64,000 bases of DNA, taken from contig CM075346.1 of NCBI GenBank assembly GCA_037693485.1, positions 49,708,001 through 49,772,000 on the forward strand, in the 5' to 3' direction. The notes beneath the pieces are model-generated. The model saw only the letters and a list, made by a program, of their open reading frames with translations, did no database searches and had not been told where the DNA came from. The position numbers and the translations under genes were made by a program. The stretch is from Kitagawia praeruptora (taxonomy: Eukaryota > Streptophyta > Magnoliopsida > Apiales > Apiaceae). Shown here one piece after another: positions 22,009 to 33,487 of this stretch (position 1 is the stretch's first letter; each line of letters begins with the position of its first letter).

Positions 22009-24300
22009 CTAGTTAGAATTTTTTAGGACCCAACTTTGATTGGATCCTTTCTTACTAGATTTAGAGACAACAGACTTTGAAGATTTTGCTTTTATTTTAC
22101 CTGTTGCAGAGTCAACTTTAGACTCTGATCTCACAAACTGTTTGTGAGTAGGAGTTTCAGATTTCAAAGAATAATAGTCATAATACAGTTCATGATATTC
22201 TCTACACATGTAAATGGAATGAAGTAAACTACCACAATGATAACAAGCTTTTTGTGGTTGGTATTGAATTTTCTGAGTCTTGGGGAATCTGGACTCAGTT
22301 TTCCAAGAAGGTTTTTGATTGCAGTCTAGGGCCAAATGATTATGATTACCACACTTATAGCATTTTTTCCTAGGTGCATCAGGTACATTCTTGTAATTAT
22401 TCTCTTTGTTAATACCTTCTTTTCCATTCCTATTTCTCTTGATCTTGCTAGACTCTGAAAGACCATCTAACCTCTGTTTCAACTGAGACTTAGACAGAAA
22501 CCCTATGTTTACATTCTTAGGTTTCTCTAACACTTTCTCATATGAATTACTATTGTTAATCCTTTTGTGTACAACAGGGGTACCTTTAGAATCAACAAAT
22601 TTAACATGATTAGGTTCAGAAACAATTTTCTTACCTTCAGATTTAGATGTGTTAGTTTCTACTTTACTATCATCATTGACAATAGCTACTTTTTCTTCTT
22701 GTCTAGCCTTATCAAAACCTAAACCATTAACCTTACCACGAATTCCACTCTCAAATATTTCTATTGTCTTCTTACTGGAATTGTTAATGGTCTTAATCAC
22801 ATCTCTCTCTTCCTCTAGTTCTTTTCTGACATAGTCATAAGCCTCAAGAATAACACTATAATCATGCTTAGCTTTATCAGAACTTAACTTGTATTCTTCC
22901 ATTTGAATTAATTCAGAATCTAGAAAATTATTTCTATCAACTAATTTATCATTCTTAACCTTAAGTTCATCTCTTTCACAAGTAAGAATTCTAAAATTAG
23001 TCATAAGATTCTTAAACTCAGCATGGATAGATCTAATTTCATCAGAATTTAAGCTATCAAATGAATCAAGAGAGTGAAGTGATACCTTAATAGAGGATGG
23101 AGAAATTTTCTTTGGAGATCCAGGTTTGTCTGAACTATTTGCCATCAATGCAATGTTGTCATAATCCAATTCATCTTCAGAGTCACTGGAATCAGCCCAA
23201 TCCTTCTGTGTGACCATAAGTGCATTACCCTTTCCTGAATTTCTAGGCTTCTTACACTCACTAGCAAAATGTCCAAGCTCGCTGTAGTTAAAGCACTTGA
23301 TCTTGGCCTTATCAAGCTTGACAATTGTACTTTTGCTTTTGTCACTCTTCTTCTCCTCCTTCTTTTGAAAAGGTCCTTTGCTAAATCTTCTCCTGTTGAA
23401 TCTTCCTTTCTTGAAAGCTTTAGCAAACATATCAAAGAGTTCTTGCATATCAGATTCAGAATCATTGTTGTCAGAGTCCATATCAGTAGTCTCTGAATCA
23501 GAACTTTCTTTGCTTTTCTTCTTCCTTGAATTCTTTATAGCAATCTCTTCATGCTGTTCTTCAGGAAGCTTCTTAACTTCAGATTGAGCAGTAAGTGCAA
23601 TAGTCTTCATCTTTCCTTCACTCCTGCTCTTCTTCTGCTGCTTGTCAAGTTCATAAGCTCTCAATTTTCCATATACTGCCTCTAATGAAATCTCATCCAG
23701 ATCATTAGCTTCCTCGATCGCAGATATCTTCTCATTGTAGAAATCAGGCAAAGCTTTCATGAACTTTGTATTCATATCCTCTAAGTCATAATATTTACCA
23801 TGCATGGCCATCTCATTGATGAGTTTTGTAAACCTATCAAAGGTATCAGTAAGTGACTCACCAGACTTGGATTCAAAGTACTCATACTGTTGTATAAGTA
23901 ATGTCCTCATATTCTTCCTGACAGGCTTAGTTCCTTCACAGTGAACCTTAAGATTGTCCCATATATCCTTAGCAGTTTTACAAGAGAGAACATAGTTAGT
24001 GAGAACAGAATCAAGACTGTTGAATAATATGTTTCTCACTTTAGCATCTTTGAGAACATTCTCCTTGTCCTTATCTGACCATTCAGATTTTGGCTTCTCT
24101 GCTGTATGTTCTGGAACAACCACACCATCAACAGTTGCTTGTCCAACGACCTTTGTTGGAACAAAAGGTCCATCTCTGATTCTGTCAAGATAATCAGGAT
24201 CTGTTGCTTCCAGATGATGCAACATCTTTACTTCCCATAGAGTATATTCGTTTCTCTTGAGCATAGGAATTTTAGTATTCCCATCCTTGTAACCAGACAT
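22009..24300 (-). CDS. gag: Sire1 Gag (UBN2-type nucleocapsid polyprotein)
   Basis: An intact 763-codon ORF from ATG at 24300, 36 bases downstream of the primer site. It encodes the structural protein that forms cytoplasmic virus-like particles. The first ~230 residues fit the copia-type Gag (UBN2) domain: LWEVKMLHHL, KDIWDNLKVHCEGT, QYEYFESKSGESLTDTFDRF. Next comes a basic and acidic stretch, then three CCHC zinc knuckles. The first (about residue 336, CFNYSELGHFASEC) has Tyr in place of the second Cys and is probably broken. The second (about 646, CYKCGNHNHLALDC) and third (about 684, CYHCGSLLHSIYMC) are intact. Between them (about 430-520) lies a probable coiled coil. It ends WVLKNSN followed by TAG. 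The length is large for copia Gags and typical of Sireviruses. Confidence 0.93.
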   Translation of the reverse strand: MSGYKDGNTKIPMLKRNEYTLWEVKMLHHLEATDPDYLDRIRDGPFVPTKVVGQATVDGVVVPEHTAEKPKSEWSDKDKENVLKDAKVRNILFNSLDSVLTNYVLSCKTAKDIWDNLKVHCEGTKPVRKNMRTLLIQQYEYFESKSGESLTDTFDRFTKLINEMAMHGKYYDLEDMNTKFMKALPDFYNEKISAIEEANDLDEISLEAVYGKLRAYELDKQQKKSRSEGKMKTIALTAQSEVKKLPEEQHEEIAIKNSRKKKSKESSDSETTDMDSDNNDSESDMQELFDMFAKAFKKGRFNRRRFSKGPFQKKEEKKSDKSKSTIVKLDKAKIKCFNYSELGHFASECKKPRNSGKGNALMVTQKDWADSSDSEDELDYDNIALMANSSDKPGSPKKISPSSIKVSLHSLDSFDSLNSDEIRSIHAEFKNLMTNFRILTCERDELKVKNDKLVDRNNFLDSELIQMEEYKLSSDKAKHDYSVILEAYDYVRKELEEERDVIKTINNSSKKTIEIFESGIRGKVNGLGFDKARQEEKVAIVNDDSKVETNTSKSEGKKIVSEPNHVKFVDSKGTPVVHKRINNSNSYEKVLEKPKNVNIGFLSKSQLKQRLDGLSESSKIKRNRNGKEGINKENNYKNVPDAPRKKCYKCGNHNHLALDCNQKPSWKTESRFPKTQKIQYQPQKACYHCGSLLHSIYMCREYHELYYDYYSLKSETPTHKQFVRSESKVDSATGKIKAKSSKSVVSKSSKKGSNQSWVLKNSN

Positions 24301-24335
24301 GATTGCAGATCTTTATGATTACTCGAAATCAACCT

Positions 24336-24347
24336 GCTCTGATACCA
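24336..24347 (-). other. Primer binding site (initiator tRNA-Met) of Sire1
   Basis: On the minus strand TGGTATCAGAGC starts two bases after the 5' LTR ends at 24350. Confidence 0.93.
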
Positions 24348-24349
24348 AT

Positions 24350-25084
24350 TGTTAACTCGAATAACTTGTAGAAGGGGGGGTTGAATACAAGTTATATAAT
24401 CGTGTCTGATTTTTGCTTGATTATATGAACAAGAATAAACGAATGAATCAAACTCTGTTTGTATTAATAAGATCAAATACAAACTCTACCAAAGGTGTAC
24501 AAATACCTTTAGCAGCTGCTGACAATACAAATCTCTCTCTGTTTGTTTCGAACTCTCGAATACAAACCTTATACAGAGCTACGCACTCGAACTTTTTCCT
24601 CACGAGCTACACTCTTTACAATGATATTGAGAGAGTATTTATAATGCTACCTATCAACTAATAACAGAAAGATATAATCTATACATGACAATGTTCTGCC
24701 TTCTAGTCGATAGTTTCCTTCAATAGAAAACTCTTTCCTTCATAATATCTTCTTGCTTGTTCTTCAAACAACGATCCTGTTTTATAGCACTTACCAGTTT
24801 CTGTAGCATCCATAATGACATCATCAGTAACACGACTGATATCAGGATCTGTACACTGCATCAGTATCTGATCAACCATCAGTATTGGACCATCATCAGG
24901 ATTTGCTCTCTGTTCCTGACATGTAGTCTCCGATACACTGTTCATTCCTGACTAAACTATACAGATAACTGTCTTACACATAAATCCTAAATACAGTGCT
25001 AAATCCTTTATAAGATCAGGACTACAAGAAGTATAATGTGTAAATTCTATTCTTAACATCACAACTTATGAATTATTCCTAACA
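24350..25084 (-). repeat. 5' LTR of Sire1
   Basis: TG...CA ends, 735 bp, the near-identical partner of 12411-13149. A TATAAATA box is at 24636-24643 (minus), placing the likely RNA start about 30 bp further on and giving a U3 of roughly 480 bp. It is followed outside by the 5-bp flank ATAGC. Confidence 0.95.
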
Positions 25085-25158
25085 ATAGCATTTCCCTAAA
25101 TCCTCAAAATTACTATTCATTTAGGCACTGTAGCATTCTAAAAGATAGGGTTATTACA
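25085..25158 (-). repeat. LTR 1 of the three-LTR chromovirus, third segment
   Basis: Matches 30757-30831 of LTR 2. On the minus strand it is the LTR start, TGTAATAACCCTAT, directly after the purine tract. Confidence 0.88.
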
Positions 25159-27813
25159 GTCTTCCCCCCTTAAAAGGATTCCGTCCCGGAATCAAGTTGA
25201 AAATATCGATAATTACCTTTCCCACCTAACACCTTCAAATTCTCACCTTAATTCCTCCATCCATCCTTTAGTTTCTCCTTAAACATCTCTATCTTGTTTG
25301 TACAGAAATACACCAACATAAACTTGCTTGTCATTCATCAACATGCCATTTAGCTTATCAATAGCAGTACTTTCACTATCTTTTCCTTACTAACCTTCTC
25401 CTGCATTCCGTCATTCTATATTATCTCATCTCTCCTTTCTCTTTTGCCTAAGGGTATCGGCCACCACATTGGCCTTCCCTGAATGGTAGTGTATCTCACT
25501 ATTGTTTAACTATATTTTGATCTCTATCATAACATAAAATATTAATACTCTAACATTTGTATATATATCATCTCTGTAAAATTTTCCAGAAAATAAGTTA
25601 TAATATATTCCTTGAAACAATTGTAAGAAAATATTACTTATAATATATATTTCCTTTTCGTACTGATACAAGCAGATACTCTTCCTTTATCCTTGAACAA
25701 TGTTCTCGCTCCTTCCCTTAATCTCATTTTTATAAAATCCTCTAACCCTTAACAGATATTGATTTGGATGACATGAGAATAACTTCTTTTCTTAGAACAT
25801 CATAACTTACTTCCTAAGAGATAGATTATTCTTATCTAATTTATCAACCTATTTACACCATTCATTTCTAGTCGATCCTTAACCAAACATTCACACTTAA
25901 GAATTTTAATTAGAGCGTACCTGCAATTACCTCCGGATGCCCTATCTCGTTTCCCAGGGTCATCTTTTACACACTTGACACATGTAGTATTAGTCTTAGG
26001 ATACTCAAACCATTTCACTCTCAATTAGTAGCATATTCTTGCATGCTTTTATCCACAATTCGGTCATCCGATAACAGAGGTCGCGTATATTCACCACTTG
26101 GCAATCCAATTCTCTATTACTTCCTGATGAACACTCTTGCCTTTTTATTAAAAATAACTTGGAAAATTACTAACAATTGTATTCCCCCTTATTATCACTC
26201 TGTTTTGAATCCAGGGTTTTAACCCTTATTAATACCCCCTTACTCTTATGTCTCCCGTATTAACAAAGTATGAAGCATTTCTCCATAATTCTATAACTTT
26301 CACCCATAATTCTTCTCACGAAATTCCTTCCTCTCTTGTGTTGGAATGCTTCTAGCTCTAGTCATCTCTTAACGAAATTTCCCTTGGAATCTCAAGTTTC
26401 CTTGTATAATCATGTATACTCTAAACCTTGCTTCCATTATCCCAGTCATTAATGAAATCTTCTATATTCGAAACAATTGATAGAATTTTTTTTAAAAAAA
26501 CTTTGATTTGAAACCAAACCAGAAATAAGCAAGAGTCCCACAACAATTCATAAGATTAAGAGTTTTAAATATCTTTTATTTGAAACAAAAGGATATTTGA
26601 GAAATCAATATTATGGAAGAACCCGTATGTCGCACAAGGGAGGGCGTCCCCTCCTGACTTTCAATCACACCGACAGATCATCCTCGTGTATACATATAGA
26701 GTTGTTCCTCTTAGTTGGAGTAAGAAATATAAAGGAAAATTTAAATCATGATGATATATACCACCTTTCGAAAATAATCTTAGAGAAATATTTTGACTAA
26801 GATAGATCGAATAAAATTTTGAAATACATTCCAAAGGTACCAGAAAGTTTTGAAAAGATATCGGCCTTTTCTGAATAAGAGGTGATAGATCACCCTGGAA
26901 TTACTCACCAGTGGAGGAAAATTTGAAACTCCGTAATATAATTTAGCAGGGCTTTAGGAGCTTCAAAATAGGTACTGTTAATAGCCTCTGCCCAATTGAA
27001 AATCCCAATAATGGAAGGTTTTCCTCAAATACTATTTATATCTTAGACTGCGTACTCTCCAAAATTTCTTAAATTTGGCACTCACCATGTAACCTTAACC
27101 CATCGTCTGCTATTCCCAATTATCTTCATTTACCTAGTCGTGACTTGGCTCGATACTCTCTGCCTTTATCCATAATAGAACACAACCTTCTAATCGATAT
27201 ACTTACGTAATGTTGATCGTCTTATCCTGGCAATGCTCCGGTATCAAGGACCCTTTTAAAAGTATACTTTATAATTGTATATTCTAACATACCACTTATA
27301 CTTACGAGATGGTCTAACGTACACTTCCCGATACATCAAATATTCCCTTTCTCATATCAATCCCGTGTGCTACATAAGTTTAACACTTTTAGCATAATAA
27401 CCTTTTCATTTAAGTCAATCTTGGAATTTCTCAGTCTGTCTTGGTTCTTAAGGTATATCTTGGCTTTACCGACAAATCTCAATTTCACCATTTCATCTCC
27501 ACAATCAATTGAAACAATCAGTGTCTGTTCACCATTCCACTTACAATATTTCTTCAAACTCCCTTAAACACAAGAAGACTTTAAATACCCTTAACTTTGG
27601 CTCACCAATCTCCTCTCCCTATACTAAAACATAAACTTTTATTAGTAATAATCTATAAAATTATAATCACTATTTAGAATAAACGCTTCGTTCGATAATC
27701 CACCCTTGAACTCGATGTGAGTTCATATTTTACATCATTACATATACATCTATATGTGTATATTATTATCACTATTGTTCCTGAGCATTATGACTCTTAG
27801 CTCTGATACGAAC
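25159..27813 (-). mobile_element. Internal region A of the three-LTR chromovirus (non-autonomous)
   Basis: At 2.66 kb between primer site and purine tract, it is far too short for gag-pol. On the minus strand the right end has a primer site changed to TCGTATCAGAGC (27800-27811). The left end has GATTCCGGGACGGAATCCTT, then TTAAGGGGGGAAGAC before the LTR, the same block that ends pol in the Tekay element (60704-60737). An RNase H tail (HSGKANVVADTL) is at about 25450-25500, only 300 bp from the purine tract, so integrase and chromodomain are deleted. A 66-codon minus frame at 27357-27557 is conserved in A' and, weakly, at 41830-41970; I cannot name it. The 62-codon frame at 25836-26024 is unrecognised. 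Confidence 0.8.
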
Positions 27814-30800
27814 TGTGACAGCCCCAGATCCGGGGTCAGGAATCCGGGCCGTCATACTCAAATTCCCATTTTAGCACACATATTTTTTTAAAAAAAAAAA
27901 TTTATTACCATTTAACTCACACAAATGACCCCACACAAATTTCAAGACACACACACCAGTCATATGCTCAGAGAACAACATCCATAATAATAACAGTTTA
28001 AAGTTAAGCAGTTATTACAACCCAGAATCTTACTTAAGAACATTATTGAATAATGCTTCTACAGGAAGCATTTCAACAACCAAATATTTATTTCTCAACT
28101 TGCACACTTAATACACATAAGTCTACCAACACCCATCTGTGTATCAGCTACCTCAGGGATAGGCGCCAGCACTCTCTCAAAAGGTCGTCTTTCCCTTACC
28201 CTCTTGCGGGGTGTAGTGCGGAGTATCGACATTTGACCTAGCTGTTATATACATAAGTAGCAAGAGTGAGCTATAATAACTCAGCAAGATAAATATTTGT
28301 GTAAACTAGCATCGATGAAAGTATATATATGTTAATAAATGCTTAGCAAAAAAAAATATATATGTTAATAAACAGAAAACCCATCATAATCCTTAAGAAA
28401 AGAATTAATTCTTACTTATTAAATACACCATCCATTTTTCTTTATGAGAAAAGAAATATAAAAACAATATAATATCAGTTTCTCTTCTAATATAATATAA
28501 TATCAGTTTCTCTTCTATAACAAGATAATAATCAATACATCATCTCAGTATAATATCTCAAGATAATATAACATTTGGAATAAATCTCTCAATATAAGCT
28601 TTCCATTTCCTTTTATACAACAATTATATAAATATAATATAAAATCAGTTTCTCTTCAATCCATAAAAAAATTCCATAATTTCATACCATTTCTTTTTCA
28701 GAATGCAAATCTGAAACCATTATTAATTCTTTCTTTAAAAGTTTTGGGGATATCCACTGTCGCCTGATACGTTAGGACGATGATCAGTCGCCTAATCGTA
28801 CCTGCTTCTTGTTTACTACTAGTAGAAGGAATGTCAAACATCCCCGGAGGAAGGTTCTCCACTACATCCTCCTGGAGGAAGGTTCTCCACTACATCCTCC
28901 ATCGGCAACACATGGGCCGAAATAAAATAATGAGGAAGGTTCTCCACTACATCCTCATAAAATGATGGTTGCTGGACTGTGCTAAACACAGCCACGTACG
29001 CAAGTATGTTGTAATCCCCCTTTTTGAAAAATCATTATTCCATTTATAAAACACCATTCCATATTTTCCATTTTCCGTTTCCATTTCCATTCACATATAT
29101 TATTTCCACTTCCATTTCCATATATCATCATCTTTAAAATATATAAACATAGTAATACATTGATTATGACTCAGACATCTCTTCCATATTTAATAAAATC
29201 AAATATTCTATTAAATACATAAACTATTCCTTTTACCTTTAAAGTATTAAATAATATTTATTAAATCACAAATGTTTAAAGATTATAAATAAAAGAAGAT
29301 TATGAACCATATAACCCTAGATAACAACTGATACCATTCTTTTCCATATCTTTTGAAACCATAAAATATATTAACTCCATTCATATTCATATCCATATCC
29401 ACAATCCATATCTGTAATCCGTATCATATATTGATATAAGATTCATATATTATCTAACAAAACCACTTTTCTTTAGCATAATCAAATTATCAAAATAAGG
29501 GTAAAGGAAATCTTGCCTCGATCTCTAAATCCCAAAAGGAATGATCCGGTGTTCGTCTCGAGTATCTTCCTTGGAATGAGTAAAAGCCTTAATACACCTT
29601 GTATAATCTTTATACCACCTTAGTATAGCTTAGATCCACATCTTGGCCTCTTCATAAGCTTTGATTTGAGCTATAGATCACCAAAAACAAAGCTTCCTAG
29701 CTATGGTTTTGATCCCGTTTTTCCCACTGGACAGAAACTGGACAGATTTGTTTCCCCAACTTTGAACATGGATTTGACTAGGCTATACTACTTTGTTGGC
29801 CATGAAATTTTGAACAAACCTTACACATGGAGTGGAGAAGTTATGGTTAAAATTAGGTTATTTGATCGTGGATAGAAATGGAGATATGAATTTTTCTTTC
29901 ATTGTTGGTCCTGCTGGGCAGTTTTGAAGAGCTTGAGTTTCTTTGGTTTTCTTTGCTTTCTCTTGAATAATATCTATCTAATACTATTATATTTCAACCT
30001 CATCTCTTTTAATGTTTTTTTGATCATCCATTGGAGCCAAGTGTTGATGGTCCATTAGTCCACTTGTTGATCTTAAAACACATTACTCCATTTTTTTAGT
30101 GTTTTACCACCTTATCCTTGCCCTTTCATGATTCCTTCCACCAATACCCTTGCCCTTGGATTTTAATCAATTAAGTCAATTAAATCAGCTCCTTGCTTGG
30201 GTTGGGCCGAATTTGGGCCTTTGCTATTGCTCTAGGGCTTTTTGTTTGGACTTCGTTCAAAGTTCTCTCGTCATTTGATTCATCGATTGATTTCTGCGAT
30301 CATCTCAGTGGTTTCTCCTTTGTAAATTCCTTGGATATATAATATTCTCTCCCACATCATATATTAGTATTCTAGGGTGATTCTAATCCTCAAGTAGGTA
30401 TTAGATCCAATATCCTTGGTATATTCTCTTTTTCTCAGAAGTTGCTCTTCCGGTTATCTCTCGGGTTCTCAAGCATTCTCAAACTCATTTAACAATCTAA
30501 ACTCCCTTGGCATTTCCTTGACTTGATCACTCCTTGGTTTAACCTAATTTCACTATTTCGTCAAGATATAAACCCTTTAACATTTCTATACTCCTTAATA
30601 TCACATTCAATAGAGTCTCAATCGAAATCGAAAATCCTTAAAGACCATATTCAGGAATTTCTGAAATCCATTATCATTTTAAGTCACTCATTTTCATAGT
30701 ACAACACTAATATGGTTCCTGATTATTCATTATCTGTTTCACTTATAGGGTACCTACATACCATTTCCTTAAATCCTCAAAATTACTATTCATTTAGGCA

Positions 30801-30831
30801 CTGTAGCATTCTAAAAGCTAGGGTTATTACA
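27814..30831 (-). repeat. LTR 2 of the three-LTR chromovirus (complete)
   Basis: A 3,018-bp LTR with TG...CA ends, between two internal regions, so it served both as 3' LTR of one unit and 5' LTR of the next. It gives the empty-site sequence for both insertions in LTR 1. Compared with LTRs 1 and 3 it has a local duplication of the ATATATATGTTAATAAA stretch at about 28325-28370. The 25-bp triplet repeat is at 28847-28956. The short frames inside (28053-28241, 28780-28965, 29666-29875) have equivalents in the other LTRs and look non-coding. Confidence 0.92.
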
Positions 30832-33487
30832 GTCTTCCCCCCTTAAAAGGATTCCGTCCCGGAATCAAGTTGAAAATATCGATAATTACCTTTCCCACCT
30901 AACACCTTCAAATTCTCACCTTACTTCCTCCATCCATCCTTTAGTTTCTCCTTAAACATCTCTATCTTGTTTGTACAAAAATACACCAACATAAACTTGT
31001 TTGTCATTCATCAACATGCCATTTAGCTTATCAATAGCAGTACTTTCACTATCTTTTCCTTACTAACCTTCTCCTGCATTCCGTCATTCTATATTATCTC
31101 ATCTCTCCTTTCTCTTTTGCCTAAGGGTATCGGCCACCACATTGGCCTTCCCTGAATGGTAGTGTATCTCACTATTGTTTAACTATATTTTGATCTCTAT
31201 CATGACATAAAATATTAATACTCTAACATTTGTATATATATCATCTCTGTAAAATTTTCCAGAAAATAAGTTATAATATATTCCTTGAAACAATTGTAAG
31301 AAAATATTACTTATAATATATATTTCCTTTTCGTACTGATACAAGCATATACTCTTCCTTTATCCTTGAACAATGTTCTCGCTGCTTCCCTTAATCTCCT
31401 TTTTATAAAATCCTCTAACACTTAACAGATATTGATTTGGATGACATGAGAATAACTTCTTTTCTTAGAACATCATAACTTACTTCTTAAGAGATAGATT
31501 ATTCTTATCTAATTTATCAACCTATTTACACCATTCATTTCTAGTCGATCCTTAACCAAACATTCACACTTAAGAATTTCAAATTAGAGCGTACCTGCAA
31601 TTACCTCCGGATGCCCTATCTCATTTCCTAGGGTCATCTTTTACACACTTGACACAGGTAGTATTAGTCTTAGGATACTCAAACCATTTCACTCTCAATT
31701 AGTAGCATATTCTTGCATGCTTTTATCCACAAATTCGGTCATCCGATAACAGAGGTCGCGTATATTCACCACTTGGCAATCCAATTCTCTATTACTTCCT
31801 GATGAACACTCTTGCCTTTTTATTAAAAATAACTTGGAAAATTACTAACAATTGTATTCCCCCTTATTATCACTCTGTTTTGAATCCAGGGTTTTAACCC
31901 TTATTAATACCCCCTTACTCTTATGTCTCCCGTATTAACAAAGTATGAAGCATTTCTCCATAATTCTATAACTTTCACCCATAATTCTTCTCACGAAATT
32001 CCTTCCTCTCTTGTGTTGGAACGCTTCTAGCTCTAGTCATCTCTTAACGAAATTTCCCTTGGAATCTCAAGTTTCCTTGTATAATCATGTATACTCTAAA
32101 CCTTGCTTCCATTATCCCAGTCATTAATGAAATCTTCTATATTCGAAACAATTGATAGAATTTTTTTTAAAAAAACTTTGATTTGAAACCAAACCAGAAA
32201 TAAGCAAGAGTCCCACAACAATTCCTAAGATTAAGAGTTTTAAATAACTTTTATTTGAAACAAAAGGATATTTGAGAAATCAATATTATGGAAGAACCCG
32301 TATGTCGCACAAGGGAGGGCGTGCCCTCCTGACTTTCAATCACACAGACAGATCATCCTCGTGTATACATATAGAGTTGTTCCTCTTAGTTGGAGTAAGA
32401 AATATGAAGGAAAATTTAAATCATGATGATATATACCACCTTTCGAAAATAAACTTAGAGAAATATTTTGACTAAGATAGATCGAATAAAATTTTGAAAA
32501 ACATTCCAAAGGTACCAGAAAGTTTTGAAAAGATACAGGCCCTTTTTGAATAAGAGGTGATAGATCACCCTGGAATTACTCACCAGTGGAGGAAAATTTG
32601 AAACTCAGTAATATAATTTAGCAGGGCTTTAGGAGCTTCAAAATAGGTACTGTTAATAGCCTCTGCCCAATTGAAAATCCCAATAATGGAAGGTTTTCCT
32701 CAAATACTATTTATATCTTAGACTGCGTACTCTCCAAAATTTCTTAAATTTGGCACTCACCATGTAACCTTAACCCATCGTCTGCTATTCCCAATTATCT
32801 TCATTTACCTAGTCGTGACTTGGCTCGATACTCTCTGCCTTTATCCATAATAGAACACAACCTTCTAATCGATATACTTACGTAATGTTGATCGTCTTAT
32901 CCTGGCAATGCTCCGGTATCAAGGACCCTTTTAAAACTATACTTTATAATTGTATATTCTAACATACCACTTATACTCACGAGATTGTCTAACGTACACT
33001 TCCCGATACATCAAATATTCCCTTTCTCATATCAATCCCGTGTGCTACATAAGTTTAACACTTTTAGCATAATAACCTTTTCATTTAAGTCAATCTCGGA
33101 ATTTCTCAGTCTGTCTTGGTTCTTAAGGTATATCTTGGCTTTACCGACAAATCTCAGTTTCACCATTTCATCTCCACAATCAATTGAAATAATCAGTGTC
33201 TGTTCACCATTCCACTTACAATATTTCTTCAAACTCCCTTAAACACAAGAAGACTTTAAATACCCTTAACTTTGGCTCACCAATTCCTCTCCCTATACTA
33301 AAACATAAAATTTTATTAGTAATAATCTATAAAATTATAATCACTATTTAGAATAAACGCTTCGTTCGATAATCCACCCTTGAACTCGATGTGAGTTCAT
33401 ATTTTACATCATTACATATACATCTATATGTGTATATTATTATCACTATTGTTCCTGAGCATTATAACTCTTAGCTCTGATACCAAC
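30832..33487 (-). mobile_element. Internal region A' of the three-LTR chromovirus
   Basis: The near-identical partner of 25159-27813, with only scattered substitutions and small indels. Its primer site (33474-33485, TGGTATCAGAGC on the minus strand) is canonical, unlike that of A. The purine tract block is at 30832-30865. It holds the same RNase H tail trace near 31125-31175 and no coding capacity of its own. Confidence 0.85.

Larger units (their letters stand above)
12411..25084 (-). mobile_element. Sire1: Ty1/copia Sirevirus-like retrotransposon
   Basis: A 12,674-bp element on the minus strand, with 739-bp and 735-bp LTRs of the form TG...CA. In transcription order it holds: 5' LTR (24350-25084), initiator-Met primer site, gag (24300-22009), pol in copia order protease-integrase-RT-RNase H (21997-18665), a 1.5-kb spacer with an antisense ORF, a long additional ORF (17186-13386), a purine tract and the 3' LTR (12411-13149). 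The large Gag, the additional ORF after pol, the LTD-free C-terminal RNase H tail (ADILTKPL) and repeated GGGGGAGAT purine tracts near the 3' end are the hallmarks of the Sirevirus genus. The 5-bp flanks are ATACC/ATAGC, one mismatch apart. It is inserted in LTR 1 of the chromovirus. Confidence 0.9.
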
